64,000 nt of DNA, taken from NCBI GenBank assembly GCA_949320185.1, contig CASGHK010000033.1, positions 1 to 64,000 of the forward strand, given 5' to 3'. The notes under the pieces were generated by a model, which was not told where the DNA came from, searched no databases, and saw nothing but the letters and a program-made list of their open reading frames with translations. This document shows, piece by piece, positions 7,800 through 16,386 of this stretch. Made by a program: the position numbers and the translations under genes. Position 1 is the first letter of the stretch; each line of letters opens with the position of its first letter. The DNA comes from an uncultured Methanomicrobiales archaeon. Lineage in GTDB: Archaea; Halobacteriota; Methanomicrobia; Methanomicrobiales; Methanospirillaceae.

Positions 7800-9221
7800 T
7801 CAGGCCGGCCCCGGGGGCCAGCGCTCCTTCAGGTACGGACCGAGGCCCGAGGAGTCCTTGGGGCCGACGAGGACTCTCCACCCGGTCGCCTCGGCCGCCT
7901 CTCCGGAGAGTCGTGCCGCGAGCCCGGGGATCACCAGGACCCGGTGGTCCACGCGGTCGGCGATACCCGATGAGGCCATCGCCTCGGCGATGCCGGCTGC
8001 AGAGAAGTACCGGCCGGCGACCGCGCTCTCGACCGAGAGGCCGCCGGTGTCGGCGACCACGAGGTAGCACGATAGGTTCGCCGATTTGATGTCCGACTCG
8101 ACCGTGAAGTACGTCAACGCGTAGTTCGCCGTGATCAGGACTGGAGCGTTCCTGTCAGGGGAACCGAACTCCCGGAGGCCCGCCTCGACTGCCACCGGCT
8201 TTCTCGGGTCCGTGTAGAGGTTGAACCGCCAGAACAGGGTGGGCAGGAGTGACCATCCGGCGGTCCCCTGGAGCACCAGCAGGTCTGCGTACCGCGATAG
8301 GAGGGCCGAGGCGGTGATCGCCTCGTCGAAGGCGCACCGGATCGGGTCCATCTCTTCTCCTGCGAACGCCGCGATCGGGGCGCCGAGGAGTGGGAACCCG
8401 AGCAGGTCGTCTTCACCCCGGATCGCCGCGTGGCGGCAGCGGGCGAAGTTCCGGAGCGTCCGGGCGAGGCCCGCGCCCGGAAAAGTGCCCGGGTCCAGCA
8501 CCAGGTCCTCGATCCCCCAGGCGAGGAACGTTCTGACGAGCGACCGGAGGCCGGAGAGGTCGTCCGGGGCCGAGACCACCAGCGGGCAGCCGAACTCGAG
8601 TGCGAGACCTCCCATCTCCTGCCAGTTCGTCCGGTCGGCCGCGTGGATCAGGGGCCGTCTGTCGGAAGCCGACACGAGACCGGACCGGAGAACTGCCGGG
8701 TCCGGGGAGCAGAGGATGAGGGGGAGTCCGCATGCCTGCTGCACCGCCTCGACGGCTGCCTGGAACCGGGCCGGGTCGCCGGTCGTGGACCGCACCGCGA
8801 TCGCGTCGATCCCGAGGTCGCGGCCGATGTAGTTGTACGAAAAACTGTCCGCAGCCCGTACGCGGGCCTGGAGGACGTCCAGCGGGGCCGAGTCGTCGAC
8901 CGCGATCGCGCAGGCGGTCGGGTTGTGATAGGTGAACTCGTGCCGCTGGACCACGTACTTGCCCCCAATGGTACACTCCCGGTCGCCGGTCCCGATCAGG
9001 ACGGCGCGCACCGGTGGGGCCAGGAGCGCCTCGAGGGCCGCCAGCGCCTCGGCGTACTCGGGGTGGGCGAGCGGAGGGCAGGACTCGAGCGCCAGCTCGC
9101 GGTTGACGAGCCGGGTCGCAAAGGCCATGCAGTTCGGCTCGCCGCACTCGGCACAGTTCGTCCGGGGGAGGAGCCGGTAGACCTCGATCGGGCTCGTCTC
9201 GGTGATGGACCGTTTTGCCAT
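7800..9221 (-). CDS. cdhE: CODH/ACS gamma subunit, large corrinoid/Fe-S subunit
   Basis: With CdhD this forms the corrinoid iron-sulfur protein that carries the methyl group from tetrahydromethanopterin to acetyl-CoA synthase. The 473-residue protein has the N-terminal [4Fe-4S] domain with C23, C26, C31 and C48 (CAECGEPNC...C). A TIM-barrel follows (about 90-320) and then a C-terminal cobamide-binding Rossmann domain. The ATG shares one base with the TGA of cdhD (TGATG), and the next gene is the putative reactivator. The [4Fe-4S] cluster is the electron entry point for reducing cobalt, which fits a RACo partner downstream. Confidence 0.95.
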   Translation of the reverse strand: MAKRSITETSPIEVYRLLPRTNCAECGEPNCMAFATRLVNRELALESCPPLAHPEYAEALAALEALLAPPVRAVLIGTGDRECTIGGKYVVQRHEFTYHNPTACAIAVDDSAPLDVLQARVRAADSFSYNYIGRDLGIDAIAVRSTTGDPARFQAAVEAVQQACGLPLILCSPDPAVLRSGLVSASDRRPLIHAADRTNWQEMGGLALEFGCPLVVSAPDDLSGLRSLVRTFLAWGIEDLVLDPGTFPGAGLARTLRNFARCRHAAIRGEDDLLGFPLLGAPIAAFAGEEMDPIRCAFDEAITASALLSRYADLLVLQGTAGWSLLPTLFWRFNLYTDPRKPVAVEAGLREFGSPDRNAPVLITANYALTYFTVESDIKSANLSCYLVVADTGGLSVESAVAGRYFSAAGIAEAMASSGIADRVDHRVLVIPGLAARLSGEAAEATGWRVLVGPKDSSGLGPYLKERWPPGPA

Positions 9222-10450
9222 CAGGCATCACCCCCCAGCGGAGAGGTCACCCAGTCGTTGGCGTGCCCCTCGGCAACCTCCTCGAGCGGCCAGGCGCAGA
9301 GGGCGTTGATCATCCGCCGGAGGGCGCCGATCGCGGCGGGGTGGGACATCATGAAGATGTCGACACCGGCGAGCAGCAGGGAGAGGGCGGTCTCCGCCTC
9401 CCAGAGTGGCCCACGGAGTTCTGGCCCCCCATAGGTCGGCGGCATCGGCATCCAGGCCTCCCGCGCGGCCCAGGCGTTTGTCGAGCCCGAGATCGTCGGG
9501 TGCTGCAGCTCGGCGTCTCCCATAAGGGCTGCGTGCCGGGCACGCTCGTGGATCGAGAACGAGTACTCGAGTCCGTAGCCGAGCGCGACGGTCGTGAGGT
9601 CCATCACGATCTGCTCGGGCGGGAGGTACTCGTAGAGCCGGCGGTTCAGCTCCTTCGCATCGTTCAGCTCGAGGCCGGTGAACGCAAGGAGGTTGTGGCC
9701 GTGCTCCGCCGCCGCCCGTGCGACGGTTTCGAGGGTCTTCGCGGTCGCCATGTCGAGCGTAACGGAGTTCAGAAGGAGCCGTTCTCCGGAGGCCATCGCA
9801 GCGACCTCCTTGAAGACGTCTGCGTCCTTCCGGGGATCCCCGCACCCGCCGACGATCAGGGGGACGTCCACAGCCTGGAGCACGGCCTCGACCGTGGCGG
9901 CGGCTTCGCGCGGGCTCGCGTTCCGGATCAGCGGGTCGGTCGAGAGGAGGTGGACCGTGACAGCCCGGGCGCCGAACCGGTTGACGTTCAGCCTGGCCCA
10001 CTCCGCCGGGTCGTCGCGGACCTCCTCGAAAGGAGCTCGGAGGGCCTTCGGCATCGGCACACGGGTGTCGAAGACGTCCATCGAGATGACCGGCAGGTTC
10101 ACCACAGGTCGGTCGAAGAGGGAGAACGCGGGAGCATCGGCGCCACCGATGGTGAGTGAACGTCCGCGCGATCCGCCGTCGAGGCGGGTTGCGCCGAGCA
10201 CGACCTCGCGGATGCGGCCCGGGTAGGTGGTCCGCGATGGAACGTACTCTGCGGGCAGCAGCTGGTCCGGCCGTTCGGGTACGGGTGAGGGAGGGGTTCC
10301 TCCGTTTACCGGGGCAAATGCCCCGAGGGGCAGACGGAGCTCGAGCTCGTCGAGTTCAAGGGAGAACCCCTCGAGCTCGATCCGGCCGGCGGAACGGAGG
10401 AGGGCGAGCAGTTCTGGGCCGAGGGCCCCGACCAGGTCCCTGCCGTTCAT
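9221..10450 (-). CDS. cdhD: CODH/ACS delta subunit, small corrinoid/Fe-S subunit
   Basis: Small subunit of the corrinoid iron-sulfur protein, 409 residues with a TIM-barrel fold. Recognisable CdhD segments include VVNLPVISMDVFDTR (about 116-130), LLNSVTLDMATAKT and ELNDAKELNRRL. Its ATG overlaps the cdhC stop as ATGA, and its own TGA overlaps the cdhE ATG. This tight coupling suits a 1:1 CdhD-CdhE complex. The subunit lacks an Fe-S Cys cluster, as expected. Confidence 0.95.
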   Translation of the reverse strand: MNGRDLVGALGPELLALLRSAGRIELEGFSLELDELELRLPLGAFAPVNGGTPPSPVPERPDQLLPAEYVPSRTTYPGRIREVVLGATRLDGGSRGRSLTIGGADAPAFSLFDRPVVNLPVISMDVFDTRVPMPKALRAPFEEVRDDPAEWARLNVNRFGARAVTVHLLSTDPLIRNASPREAAATVEAVLQAVDVPLIVGGCGDPRKDADVFKEVAAMASGERLLLNSVTLDMATAKTLETVARAAAEHGHNLLAFTGLELNDAKELNRRLYEYLPPEQIVMDLTTVALGYGLEYSFSIHERARHAALMGDAELQHPTISGSTNAWAAREAWMPMPPTYGGPELRGPLWEAETALSLLLAGVDIFMMSHPAAIGALRRMINALCAWPLEEVAEGHANDWVTSPLGGDA

Positions 10451-11811
10451 GTCCCCCTCCCCTTCGACCCGTCCTCTTCCCGGAGCACGATCACCCGGTC
10501 GGCGTAGATGCGGGCGTTCTTCAGGATCACCCGGTATCCGCCGACTTCCAACGGGAGGCTACCGACCGTCGCCAGGGGTCGACCCGCAGGCTTCTCCTCC
10601 GCCCACCGGCCGACCACCGGGTGGTCGTGCTCCTCCAGGAACGTCCGGAGCTGATCGATCGTCGTCGCCTCTTTCTCGGTCGCGATTCGATCGCGGACTC
10701 CCTCCGGCAGGAACGGGGCGAGCCGGTCCAGGATCTCGGCGGGCACCCAGACCACACGGTCCCATCCCCCGTCGGCCTGGAGGAACTTGCGCGACTTCAG
10801 GTATTCGAGCGATACGCCGTGAAACCCATCCACCTGCCGGCCCCCGGCGGTCGAGTCCGCCATGGTCGAGAAGGCGAGCCCGTTCACGGTCGTATCGCGA
10901 TACCCGCGGTGGACGATCCCGAAGCCCTCGACCTCAGGGATGTAAAAGGCGATCCCCTCGAAGCAGCCGCAGGAGGTGTGCGGGTGCCCGAACGCCGAAT
11001 AGAGCCAGATCCGGTCGATCTCGCCCATCGAACGCTCCTTTGCGCTGGCGTTGACCCCCTCGAACTCGCCGTTCGTCGGGTCGATGCAGGCACCTTTATC
11101 GAGGGCGAAGATCGGCCCCTTCGGGTCCATTCGGGCGGCGGCCCGCCCATCGAACCAGGAGATCGCCCCGCAGTTCGCATACCGTTCGGGCGTGATCACG
11201 CAGATGTGGCGGGGGGCGAACGACTGGCAGAGGGCGCACCCATAGAAGGTGTCGACCTCCTCGTCCGAGAGACCCCGGGCGCGGGCATCGCGGGCCTCGA
11301 ACCGCGCCATCGCCTCGGGCAGGCGAGCCTCGACCTGCCCGGGGTCCGTGAAGAAGGTGACCTGCATTGCCTCGATGATCGGCAGCTCGCTCCTGAAGAG
11401 GGAGAGGAGGACGCGCCCCAGGTAGTCGAGCGAGTCGAATCCAGCGGCATAGGCCTTCTTCGAGAGGCGGATCCAGATATCGTACCGCTGGTTAAGGTGC
11501 ATCAGCCCCTCGACGTAGTTGGTGTACTCGTGGATCCGCCGTTCGATGATCCCCTCGAAGTCCTCCTCCAGAGCGGGGCCGGCGACGTCGATCAGGATGC
11601 CCAGGGGGTGCCGAGCCCCCTCGGGGAGGTCGCGGATGTCCGGCCCGATCACCTGGATTTTGCCGTGCTCGACCGCCTCTGGAGGGTGGACACGGACGAG
11701 CTCCCACTTCGCCCCGGCACTCGGCCCGCCGAACTCGAGGCGCATCTCCTGCTTGCGGATCCGCTCCCCCTCGTATGCGAGCCCGACGTCGACCGGGACA
11801 CCTTCGATCAT
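10447..11811 (-). CDS. cdhC: Acetyl-CoA synthase, CODH/ACS beta subunit
   Basis: Joins CO, the corrinoid-bound methyl group and CoA to acetyl-CoA at the Ni-Ni-[4Fe-4S] A-cluster. I start at ATG 11811 (MIEGVPVDVGLAYEGERIRK) because the longer frame only continues back through cdhB, and this start makes an ATGA overlap with the cdhB stop. The 454-residue product keeps all six A-cluster cysteines: C192, C195, C204 and C214 for the cubane and C281/C283 (SCGCFE) for the distal nickel. Their spacing (3, 9, 10, then 67 and 2) equals that of the bacterial enzyme. Length fits archaeal CdhC, which lacks the bacterial N-terminal CODH-binding domain. Confidence 0.96.
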   Translation of the reverse strand: MIEGVPVDVGLAYEGERIRKQEMRLEFGGPSAGAKWELVRVHPPEAVEHGKIQVIGPDIRDLPEGARHPLGILIDVAGPALEEDFEGIIERRIHEYTNYVEGLMHLNQRYDIWIRLSKKAYAAGFDSLDYLGRVLLSLFRSELPIIEAMQVTFFTDPGQVEARLPEAMARFEARDARARGLSDEEVDTFYGCALCQSFAPRHICVITPERYANCGAISWFDGRAAARMDPKGPIFALDKGACIDPTNGEFEGVNASAKERSMGEIDRIWLYSAFGHPHTSCGCFEGIAFYIPEVEGFGIVHRGYRDTTVNGLAFSTMADSTAGGRQVDGFHGVSLEYLKSRKFLQADGGWDRVVWVPAEILDRLAPFLPEGVRDRIATEKEATTIDQLRTFLEEHDHPVVGRWAEEKPAGRPLATVGSLPLEVGGYRVILKNARIYADRVIVLREEDGSKGRGT

Positions 11812-12353
11812 GCTCCCCCCTCTTCGAGCGCGAAGGCTTCGGTGACCAGTGACCGCCAGTCGGTCCAGGAGAGGTTCGGGAGAGAGAACGAAGCATGGGG
11901 CTCGTAAGCCGGCGAGAGCGAGACCGTCACCAGGGATGCGGCCCCGTGCCGGAGGCCCGAGAGGAGGGTCCACTCGAGCGCGTAACTGAGCCCGGCGATG
12001 AATATAACGTCGTGCGGCCCGGCGCGGTCGATGCCGGCCCATTGAGGGTCGGCGAGTCGTTGGCCCAGGTTCATCGCGGAGATGCACCGGGCGGGCTCGA
12101 CGCCCCGTGCGCGGAGGGCAGGGCCGGTGTCGCCGGTGGCGGCTACCGGGACCGAATCCTTCTGAGCCCAGCGGGCGAGCAGGTCGATCACGTACTCCCG
12201 GTCGCTCCCGACGACGAGCGCCCGGTGCCCGACGACGAGGAGGGGTCGTTTCGCCCTTTTGACGAGGGCAGCCAGGACTGCCGGCTTCTCGATAACGGTC
12301 GCCGTTCGTGTCCCGCCCAGCATCGCAGGCTGACCGGGCGTGATCCGGCTCAT
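11808..12353 (-). CDS. cdhB: CODH/ACS epsilon subunit
   Basis: Small subunit that binds CdhA in the archaeal alpha2-epsilon2 CO dehydrogenase component. The 181-residue protein has the family core PLLVVGHRALVVG (about 38-50) and the Rossmann-like pattern DVIFIAGLSYALEWTLL. It lies in its invariant place between cdhA and cdhC with ATGA overlaps at both ends. No cofactor residues are expected; the family is thought to help electron transfer or FAD binding, which the sequence cannot settle. Confidence 0.93.
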   Translation of the reverse strand: MSRITPGQPAMLGGTRTATVIEKPAVLAALVKRAKRPLLVVGHRALVVGSDREYVIDLLARWAQKDSVPVAATGDTGPALRARGVEPARCISAMNLGQRLADPQWAGIDRAGPHDVIFIAGLSYALEWTLLSGLRHGAASLVTVSLSPAYEPHASFSLPNLSWTDWRSLVTEAFALEEGGA

Positions 12354-14662
12354 CGCAACGCCTCCTCGGGGAGGAGCGTCGGGTCGGGGATCGCCCTCTC
12401 GACCCAGCCCCGTGCCTCGAGCACCTTCAGGAGCTCTTCCTTCTGCATCAGGGGCAGGTCAGCCTTCGTCCGGACGAACCTGTGAAGGTCGTCAGGCATT
12501 CGACCGTAACAGCGGTCGTAGAGGTCGATATAATGCGACAGTTTGATCGAGCGCCCCCGACTCGTATCGTTCGGCCGCATGGCGAGCTTGGCGATGATCG
12601 CCATCGCCTCTTCCTTTGTCTCGGCGGCGATAAAGAGGTGTTCGGGGACCGGGCCGACATAGACCTCCTCGCCGCTTCGCCGGTCGCGTACCATCCAGTC
12701 CTCGTCGACGTCTGACCTCCCGAGCAGCATACGGCGGTACTTCGCGCCGTGCGGCCCGACCACGACGGGTATCCCGAGCCGCCAGAAACCCGCTGCGATC
12801 GCGGCGGCTTTCTGGGACATCGCACCCCAGGCGACACCGACAGCGCCGACCCGGTTGTAGACGTAGTCGGCGACCTCCGCGTAGTTGCCCGACAGGCTCC
12901 TCTTCGCGAAGATCGAGGCGATCTTGATCGCTGCCCCCGAGATGTGGGAGTTCGCGACGCAGGAGCCGACGTTCACCACGCCTCCCGCTTCGAATCGGCC
13001 CGAGAACCGTTCGTAGGGGGTGAGCCCCTCCTCGTCCCGGTGCATCGCGACGGCCATCGCCGAACAGCCCGAGGTGCAGACCACGAACCGCCGCTTCGCG
13101 AACTCTGTCACCATCTCTGCGACCTCAGATCCACCCTCAAGGTAGTTTGCGCAGCCGACGAACGCGACCACTCCGGGGATCTCTCCGAGGACGATCGGGC
13201 CGCCAATCTCCCGGATCTCGATGTCCTGGACCGGACCTCGCCCGGTCCGGATCGCGAATCGTTCGCACTCGTCGCACGACGCCACCATGAGCCGGTGGAC
13301 CTCGATCCCCTGCGGGCAGGCGTCCTCGCACCTCCCGCACCCGACGCACGACCGGAGCATCCTGGCAAGCACCGACGTATCGCCGGACCGTGCCGCCTGC
13401 ATGCCGCCGACGAGGTCCTTCTCTGATGGACAGGCGCCTTTGCAGGCCCCGCACGCCCCGCAGGCGGCGGCCAGGGCGATGACGTCGGCCACTGGGGGCA
13501 CCGCCCTTTCCGGGCGGCGCCGCACTGCGACACGGACAGCGACCTCGCCTACCTTCTCGGGATCGAGGATGAGGACACCGGGGACTCTCCCGGAGACCAG
13601 GTCCTCGATCAGAGCATCGGAAAGCTCATCTGTCCGGTCGGCCAGGCCCAGGCAGTTCTTCTCCGAGGTTGCGATCACCGGGATACCGAGCCGAGCCGCC
13701 TCATCCAGGAGGTCGGTCCGGACGCACTGTTCGTCCACGACGACCAGGTCCGGGATGCCCGATCGGATGTACCGGAGCTGCCAGGAGATCGGACCGATGA
13801 TCTTTGCCGAGGGCGACCGGCGGGTCATGTCGATCGCGGTGCAGCAGATCCCGGTCACCTCGACGGTCCCCTCGAGACCATGGTCCGCCAGGTAGTCCAA
13901 AATCGCTGCCGCCGGCGGGACGTTGTGCCCGATCACCAGGATGACCGGCCGTTCGGTATCGACGGTACCGAGGCCCAGCGGTACCAGCAGGGCCCCCTGG
14001 TCGGCCTTCGGGAAGTCGAACGCGGAGATCTGGGCCACGTCTGCCACCTCCATGGATACATGGTCGATCATGCCGGCGTGAAGCACCTTGGACTCGAAGT
14101 CGATGGGGTCGCCCTCCTGGCCCGTATGCGTCGCGGCGAGGAGGTCGATGAGCTGGGCGTTGCAGTAGTCCAGGATGGTCTCGAGGTCGGCAAGGGTCTC
14201 GGGGCGCTCTCCGCAGACGAGCTCCACGTGGGGCATGTGGAGGTCGACCTGGAGGCCTCCCGGATCGAGCGGGAAGGTCCGGCCGTTTCGCTCGACCAGG
14301 TACTCGACCAGTTCCCTCGCATGACTGGTGTGGGTTGCAGCTCCGATGCAGGCGGCGAGGAGCACGACCCGCGACTGCTGAGCGGCGAGCGTGATCCCAC
14401 AGGCCCCCCGTTTCCCCCCGGAGAGGTCGCACTTGCCGTACGTGCAGAGGCAGCAGAGGTCGCAGAGCGGCATGTAGAACGGGCGGTAGCGGCCGAGCAG
14501 GCGCCGGTCCCAATCTCGCAGAGCCGTCATCGATGGATATGGGGTCGGGCCGGCCGGCTCCTCCCATGTCCCGGACCCGATGCGGCCGATCCCGACGCGC
14601 AGATCCCTCACCCGGCCGAGGGGTGAGGCGATCTCTCCGATACGAATGTCGATTCCCTTCAT
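12350..14662 (-). CDS. cdhA: CO dehydrogenase, CODH/ACS alpha subunit
   Basis: Nickel-iron CO dehydrogenase of 770 residues that interconverts CO and CO2 and supplies CO to CdhC. Near the N-terminus are the cysteines for the B and D clusters: C67, C70, C71, C73, C78 and C88. Archaeal alpha subunits carry an extra ferredoxin-like insert; it is present as two CX2CX2CX3C sets, C401-C411 and C439-C449. The catalytic C-cluster region follows (for example GCSAMAVAMH and VGSCVANSH). The ATG is 92 bases from cooC1, and an AT-rich element in that gap could give cdhA its own promoter. In hydrogenotrophic methanogens the enzyme is anabolic. Confidence 0.96.
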   Translation of the reverse strand: MKGIDIRIGEIASPLGRVRDLRVGIGRIGSGTWEEPAGPTPYPSMTALRDWDRRLLGRYRPFYMPLCDLCCLCTYGKCDLSGGKRGACGITLAAQQSRVVLLAACIGAATHTSHARELVEYLVERNGRTFPLDPGGLQVDLHMPHVELVCGERPETLADLETILDYCNAQLIDLLAATHTGQEGDPIDFESKVLHAGMIDHVSMEVADVAQISAFDFPKADQGALLVPLGLGTVDTERPVILVIGHNVPPAAAILDYLADHGLEGTVEVTGICCTAIDMTRRSPSAKIIGPISWQLRYIRSGIPDLVVVDEQCVRTDLLDEAARLGIPVIATSEKNCLGLADRTDELSDALIEDLVSGRVPGVLILDPEKVGEVAVRVAVRRRPERAVPPVADVIALAAACGACGACKGACPSEKDLVGGMQAARSGDTSVLARMLRSCVGCGRCEDACPQGIEVHRLMVASCDECERFAIRTGRGPVQDIEIREIGGPIVLGEIPGVVAFVGCANYLEGGSEVAEMVTEFAKRRFVVCTSGCSAMAVAMHRDEEGLTPYERFSGRFEAGGVVNVGSCVANSHISGAAIKIASIFAKRSLSGNYAEVADYVYNRVGAVGVAWGAMSQKAAAIAAGFWRLGIPVVVGPHGAKYRRMLLGRSDVDEDWMVRDRRSGEEVYVGPVPEHLFIAAETKEEAMAIIAKLAMRPNDTSRGRSIKLSHYIDLYDRCYGRMPDDLHRFVRTKADLPLMQKEELLKVLEARGWVERAIPDPTLLPEEALR

Positions 14663-14734
14663 AGCAGCAGTCCGGTCTTCCTGGCGTGTACGCCCGGGCT
14701 ATACTGGCGCTCCACCGATCCTACGGAGGGCAGG

Positions 14735-14744
14735 ATATTAAAAT
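14735..14744 (-). promoter_or_regulatory. Possible TATA element upstream of cdhA
   Basis: ATTTTAATAT on the minus strand lies in the 92-base gap between cooC1 and cdhA, about 75-80 bases before the cdhA ATG. It is the only AT-rich stretch in this gap and would start a transcript with a leader of about 50 bases. This is pattern-based only. Confidence 0.35.
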
Positions 14745-14754
14745 GTATGGCGAT

Positions 14755-15519
14755 TCACGAGAGCAGCCCGGCCCGTTCGAGAAGCCTGCCGATCGAGGCG
14801 AGGCCCGCGTTATCGGCGGGAAGTTCGAAGATCGAGCGGCCGTCCAGTGTGAACTCAGCGACGAGCGGATCGTTCTCGATCCTCCCGATGTACGGGAGCC
14901 CCGTGGCGATCGCTCGCTCCTCCATCGTGGGATCGACCTGGAACCCTCCCGCCACGACGAACCGCGAGTACCGGACGTTCGACTCGTCCGCGACGCGTTT
15001 CGCTCGCGCCACGTGGTCGAACGACTTCTTCGACGCCCCGACGAGGTCGATCACCAGGTCCACCTCGTCCGCAACCCGTCGGTTCAGGTGCTCGAGCCCG
15101 GCGGGAGAGTCTATAAGGAGGTAGGTGTAGGGACGGGCGAACCGGCCGAGCGCTCGCTTCAGGGCCGCATCGGGGAGGCAGTAGCAGCCTTCCACCCACT
15201 TGGTGCCGAGTGCGATCAGGTCGAAACTCTCCCCTTCGAACACCCCTTCCTCCCAGATCCGCCCCTCGATCCGCTCCGAGGGTGCCACCCCCGTCGTCGT
15301 CCCTGTCCCGGAGATAAAGGTCTCCTCCAGGAGCTCGGCGATCGTCCTCACCCCCGCGCCGGTGAGGTCGGCCCCGACCATCTCGGCGAGAGACTGGTCG
15401 GGGTCCGCGTCGACCAGCAGCACCGGGCCCTTGCCGTGATCGCAGAGCCAGCGGGCGGCGAGCGCGACCGTCGTCGTCTTCCCCGTCCCGCCCCGACCGA
15501 CGAGCACGACCCGGATCAT
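14755..15519 (-). CDS. cooC: CooC-type nickel insertion ATPase (first paralogue, next to cdhA)
   Basis: MinD/CooC-family P-loop ATPase that matures the nickel site of CO dehydrogenase. The 254-residue protein has the deviant Walker A at 8-16, VLVDADPDQS as the Walker A' region, and the metal-binding CxC pair C112-Y-C114, which occupies the same residue numbers as in bacterial CooC1. One oddity: the P-loop reads GRGGTGKTT, with Arg where CooC/MinD proteins have the signature lysine (GKGG). Its ATG overlaps the stop of the second cooC as ATGA. It directly precedes cdhA, so its client is presumably CdhA. Confidence 0.9.
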   Translation of the reverse strand: MIRVVLVGRGGTGKTTTVALAARWLCDHGKGPVLLVDADPDQSLAEMVGADLTGAGVRTIAELLEETFISGTGTTTGVAPSERIEGRIWEEGVFEGESFDLIALGTKWVEGCYCLPDAALKRALGRFARPYTYLLIDSPAGLEHLNRRVADEVDLVIDLVGASKKSFDHVARAKRVADESNVRYSRFVVAGGFQVDPTMEERAIATGLPYIGRIENDPLVAEFTLDGRSIFELPADNAGLASIGRLLERAGLLS

Positions 15520-16292
15520 GCTTCCGCCTCCTGGAGGATCCGGTCGAGGAGGGCTTCGACGCGTGTTGCCGTCGGTCCATCAGCCGGTACCGCCTTCCCC
15601 TCGCGGCCGGCGAGGGCGATGGCAGGATCCTCGAGAAGCAGGGCGACGAGCGGGATGCCCAACCGCCTGGCACACGCATTCGCTGCCACCTCACCCCCCT
15701 CCGGGTCGACTCTGCTCCCGACGAGTGCGATCCGGGGAATTCCCAGCTCTTTCGCCAGAGACATGATCCGGCCGGCGACCCTGCAGGCGGCGGCCGATCC
15801 GTCCACGAGCACCAAGAGCAGGTCCACACCCGCCGCCGTCCCCCTCCCCAGGTGCTCGAGGCCGGCCTCGAGGTCGAGGACCACCGCCTGCCGCTCGCCC
15901 ACGACGAGCCGCCGGAGCAGTGCCCTGACGACGGCGGCGGACGGGCAGGTGCAGCCCCCGCCCGCTGCTCGTACCGTCCCCATCACGATCAGGTCCGGCC
16001 CTGCCGGTGTCGGCACGGCCCGGGAACGGACCAGATCGTCGACCGGGAACGAGAGGTTGTAGACACCGGCATACCCGGTCGCCGTCTTTGCGGCGACGAG
16101 CTCCTCGTCCTCGCCGATCGGGACGATCGCATCGACCGCAGTCGGCTCGAGCCCGAGCGCCGGCCCGAGGTTCGGGGCCGGGTCCGCGTCGATCGCGAGG
16201 GTGGCGTACCCGCGCCGCGCCAGCGCACCAGCGAGCGAGGCGGCGAGTGTCGTCTTACCGACCCCTCCCTTACCCGAGACAGCCAGTTTCAT
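15516..16292 (-). CDS. cooC: CooC-type nickel insertion ATPase (second paralogue, first gene of the cdh unit)
   Basis: A second CooC-like ATPase, 258 residues from the ATG at 16292 (MKLAVSGKGGVGKTT), which places GGAG at a 7-base spacing; an ATG one codon earlier is equally open. The P-loop is canonical, including the signature lysine, and a CxC pair C114-T-C116 lies at the nickel-binding position. It is only loosely similar to its neighbour, so the two are old paralogues, not a fresh duplication. It is the first gene of the minus-strand cdh unit and diverges from the radical SAM gene across a 94-base promoter region. Two CooC proteins could serve CdhA and CdhC separately; that is inference. 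Confidence 0.9.
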   Translation of the reverse strand: MKLAVSGKGGVGKTTLAASLAGALARRGYATLAIDADPAPNLGPALGLEPTAVDAIVPIGEDEELVAAKTATGYAGVYNLSFPVDDLVRSRAVPTPAGPDLIVMGTVRAAGGGCTCPSAAVVRALLRRLVVGERQAVVLDLEAGLEHLGRGTAAGVDLLLVLVDGSAAACRVAGRIMSLAKELGIPRIALVGSRVDPEGGEVAANACARRLGIPLVALLLEDPAIALAGREGKAVPADGPTATRVEALLDRILQEAEA

Positions 16293-16386
16293 CATCCCTC
16301 TCCTGCCTGACAGGTGGAGAGTCGGAAGGATTAAGCTACCGTTACCGGGCAGACGGTTTATCCCTGAAAAGGATGACAGGTCGTAC

